Shown one piece after another: positions 5,181-6,945 of a stretch of 6,945 nt of DNA (the stretch's first letter is position 1; every line of letters begins with the position of its first letter). Source of the stretch: Actinomycetes bacterium (GTDB lineage: Bacteria; Actinomycetota; Acidimicrobiia; Acidimicrobiales; RAAP-2). Made by a program: the position numbers and the translations under genes. The DNA is taken from assembly GCA_021795095.1 (NCBI GenBank), contig JAJYPU010000098.1, positions 1-6,945 of the forward strand, in the 5' to 3' direction. The notes beneath the pieces are model-generated. The model was not told where the DNA came from. It saw nothing but the letters and a program-made list of their open reading frames with translations, and did no database searches.

Positions 5181-5528
5181 GTGAAAGCTCACGTGATGCG
5201 ACGACCCCATACGTTTCACCCACAAACCCTTGACGCGGCACAGTTTCTCGGCGTCGAAATCGCCCGGGCTCGGCGCGATCGGCGCTGGACCACCGCGGAA
5301 CTAGCCGAGCGGGCGGGCATCTCGCCGGTCACCCTACGCAAGATCGAACGAGGCGAGCCCACCGTGCAACTCGGTTCGGCCTTTGAGGTCGCCACCCTCC
5401 TCGGAATCGTCCTGTTCGCCCCTGATCGCCGAGAGCTCACGACGATGCTCGAACACGCGCGCACGCGCCTCCAACTCCTACCCGCCCGCGTACGCGAGTC
5501 CACTCACCGGGATCACGATGCCTTTTGA
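5181..5528 (+). CDS. hipB: HipB-type XRE antitoxin
   Basis: A 115-residue XRE helix-turn-helix protein, the DNA-binding antitoxin expected to inhibit HipA and repress the operon. The HTH spans about residues 24-76 (IARARRDRRWTTAELAERAG, ISPVTLRKIERGEPTVQLGS, FEVATLLGI), followed by a short helical tail. GTG 5181 lies nine bases after the TATTAT box; GTG 5193 and ATG 5196 are alternatives, helped by GAAAG at 5183-5187. The tail overlaps hipA by 11 bases (hipA ATG 5518, hipB stop 5526-5528), so expression is coupled. The functional call rests on the HTH together with the adjacent intact hipA. Confidence 0.85.
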   Translation: MKAHVMRRPHTFHPQTLDAAQFLGVEIARARRDRRWTTAELAERAGISPVTLRKIERGEPTVQLGSAFEVATLLGIVLFAPDRRELTTMLEHARTRLQLLPARVRESTHRDHDAF

Positions 5529-6768
5529 GTCGACTCCAGCGAACGTCTACGTCTGGGCGTGGCTGCCCGGTGCCACCGAGCCAGTCGTCGCTGGCGTCTT
5601 GGAAGCGGACGGCGCTGTGATCACCTTTCGCTACGGTGAGAGCTTCTTGGGTCGCGACGATGCCATTGCGCTGTACTTCCCAGAGCTGCCACTGCGCCGT
5701 GGTCCGATCCGTCCCGTCGCGGGACTGCGTATCGCGGGCTGCATCGCTGATGCAGGTCCGGACGCATGGGGCCGACGAGTGATCCTGCACCGCACCGCGG
5801 GCGAGGGGCGACCTTCGAACGGGGTCGAGCTGAACCCGCTGACCTTTCTCCTCGAATCGGGTTCCGAGCGGATCGGAGCGCTCGACTTCCAGGCGAGTCC
5901 GAGTGACTACGTACCGCGCTCAATCCGAGCAACCCTGGAGGAACTGATGCAGGCCACCGAGCGGCTCGAGGCCGGCGAGCCGTTCTCGCCCGAGCTCGAC
6001 GCCGCCCTGCTGCGCGGTTCCTCGATCGGCGGTACGCGCCCGAAGGCGTTGCTCGAGGACGCCGGACGCACGCTCATCGCGAAGTTCTCATCGCGCACCG
6101 ACCCGTACCCCGTGGTGAAGGCGGAGGCCGTCGCGATGGAGCTGGCCCGACGCGTCGGACTCAACGTGGCTGCTACCGAGGTCGTCGAGTCGCTCGGGCA
6201 CGATGTTCTGCTCATCGAGCGTTTTGACCGTACTGGCCTAACCAACGAGCGGCGGATGATGGTCTCGGCACTCACCATCCTCGAGTTGGACGAGATGATG
6301 GCCCGTTACGCCACCTATCCCGCACTGGCTGACGTCATTCGTGAACGGTTCACCAAGCCCAAGGAGACACTGCACGAGCTCTTCTCGCGCATCGTCTTCA
6401 ACATCTTGGTTGGCAACACCGACGATCACGCTCGAAACCACGCCGCGTTCTGGGACGGCTCGTCGCTCTCGCTGACGCCGGCGTACGACATCTGCCCCCA
6501 AACCCGCTCCGGTGGCGAGGCCGTCCAGACCATGGCCATCGCACGCGACGGGTTCCGTTTCAGCCAGGTAATCGGGTGCGTGAACGCCGCGTCGACCTAT
6601 CTGCTGACGACCGCTGAGGCGCGAGCGATCATCGACCACCAACTCGCCGTGATCGCAGCTCAGTGGTCCGACGCCGCCGACGTCGCACGCCTGTCGGAAG
6701 CGGAACGATCGTACCTCTGGCAGCGACAGATTCTCAACCCATTCGCGACCGACGGCTACATCTCGTAA
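5518..6768 (+). CDS. hipA: HipA-type serine/threonine kinase toxin
   Basis: A 416-residue HipA-family kinase. In E. coli, HipA phosphorylates glutamyl-tRNA synthetase and stops translation; other homologues have other targets, so the substrate here is not known. Visible: the N-terminal HipA subdomain (about 8-125), a Gly-rich loop with serines, GSSIGGTRPKA (167-177), matching the region of autophosphorylation, the ATP-binding lysine in LIAKF (Lys189), LIERFDR (232-238), the catalytic motif NTDDHARN (300-307, Asp302) and the metal-binding Asp324 in PAYDI. Nothing essential appears missing and the length is close to the family norm of about 440. ATG 5518 is preceded by GGGA (5509-5512) and overlaps hipB by 11 bases. 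The open frame continues upstream to 5383 only as a shadow over hipB. Confidence 0.93.
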   Translation: MPFESTPANVYVWAWLPGATEPVVAGVLEADGAVITFRYGESFLGRDDAIALYFPELPLRRGPIRPVAGLRIAGCIADAGPDAWGRRVILHRTAGEGRPSNGVELNPLTFLLESGSERIGALDFQASPSDYVPRSIRATLEELMQATERLEAGEPFSPELDAALLRGSSIGGTRPKALLEDAGRTLIAKFSSRTDPYPVVKAEAVAMELARRVGLNVAATEVVESLGHDVLLIERFDRTGLTNERRMMVSALTILELDEMMARYATYPALADVIRERFTKPKETLHELFSRIVFNILVGNTDDHARNHAAFWDGSSLSLTPAYDICPQTRSGGEAVQTMAIARDGFRFSQVIGCVNAASTYLLTTAEARAIIDHQLAVIAAQWSDAADVARLSEAERSYLWQRQILNPFATDGYIS

Positions 6769-6925
6769 CGCGACTCGCACCGGTAACACGTTCGCGGACC
6801 GATTGGGCTAGTACTCTCACCGCGCCTGGCTTTGCTGGAACCGAATCGTCGAGCGACGAACCGCGTCGTCTTACGCAGCGCCTGCCAAGAATCCGCGGCT
6901 CTCACGGGAGACGGAGGCGGGCGGT
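6769..6925. other. Non-coding tail after hipA
   Basis: No gene is seen in these 157 bases. A short dyad TCGTCG-AG-CGACGA at 6846-6859 could form a small hairpin, but no T-run follows, so a hipA terminator is not established. Confidence 0.3.
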
Positions 6926-6945
6926 ATGCGGCACCGAGCCGACAA
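6926..6945 (+). CDS. Possible gene start truncated by the window edge
   Basis: ATG 6926 is preceded by GGAGG (6913-6917) at a spacing of eight bases, and the frame is open for the six complete codons available (MRHRAD). This is too short to judge the product; the call rests on the ribosome binding site alone. Confidence 0.25.

Noticed and set aside
6238..6789. Minus-strand 183-codon open frame opposite hipA
   Set aside because: It is antisense to the conserved kinase motifs of hipA and shows no recognisable domain; a shadow frame.
1..6945. CRISPR array, tRNA or rRNA genes
   Set aside because: No regularly spaced direct repeats and no recognisable tRNA or rRNA sequence were found on either strand by reading.

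Overview
The window is GC-rich DNA with strong G/C preference at third codon positions, GTG starts beside ATG, ATGA/GTGA gene junctions and apparently leaderless promoters. This looks like an actinobacterial chromosome, perhaps of the Acidimicrobiia type given the sulfur genes, but the lineage is an inference from style, not from a marker gene. No rRNA, tRNA or CRISPR array was seen.

Region 1 (about 70-3280, plus strand) is a compact sulfur operon. An ArsR-type repressor fused to a C-terminal rhodanese (CRGPYC active-site loop) is followed by a 51-codon small ORF, a sulfide:quinone-oxidoreductase-like flavoprotein with two candidate redox cysteines, and a group I-type cysteine desulfurase. 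Every junction is an ATGA stop/start overlap, including both ends of the small ORF. A palindrome ATTCAA-N8-TTGAAT overlaps the probable -10 and transcription start of the repressor, as expected for autoregulation. The likely logic is a persulfide- or sulfide-responsive switch controlling sulfide oxidation and sulfur transfer.

Region 2 (3376-5045) is the most notable part. It is a 1.67 kb segment bounded by long terminal inverted repeats of about 135 bp and flanked directly by an 8-bp direct repeat AACGCTGC. It has the architecture of a transposed element but holds no transposase. Its only cargo is a minus-strand pair with a GTGA overlap: an XRE-type DNA-binding protein and a nucleotidyltransferase-like protein of the DUF6036 type, a probable toxin-antitoxin or defence pair with its own palindromic promoter and leaderless start.

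Region 3 (about 5130-6768, plus strand) is a second, different toxin-antitoxin module, hipBA. HipA looks catalytically complete, hipB and hipA overlap by 11 bases, and the promoter holds two copies of a 13-bp palindrome CGNTATNATANCG. Element 2 therefore appears to have landed in the gap between the sulfur operon and hipBA. The last 177 bases hold little except a possible gene start at the very edge (6926) behind a good GGAGG site.
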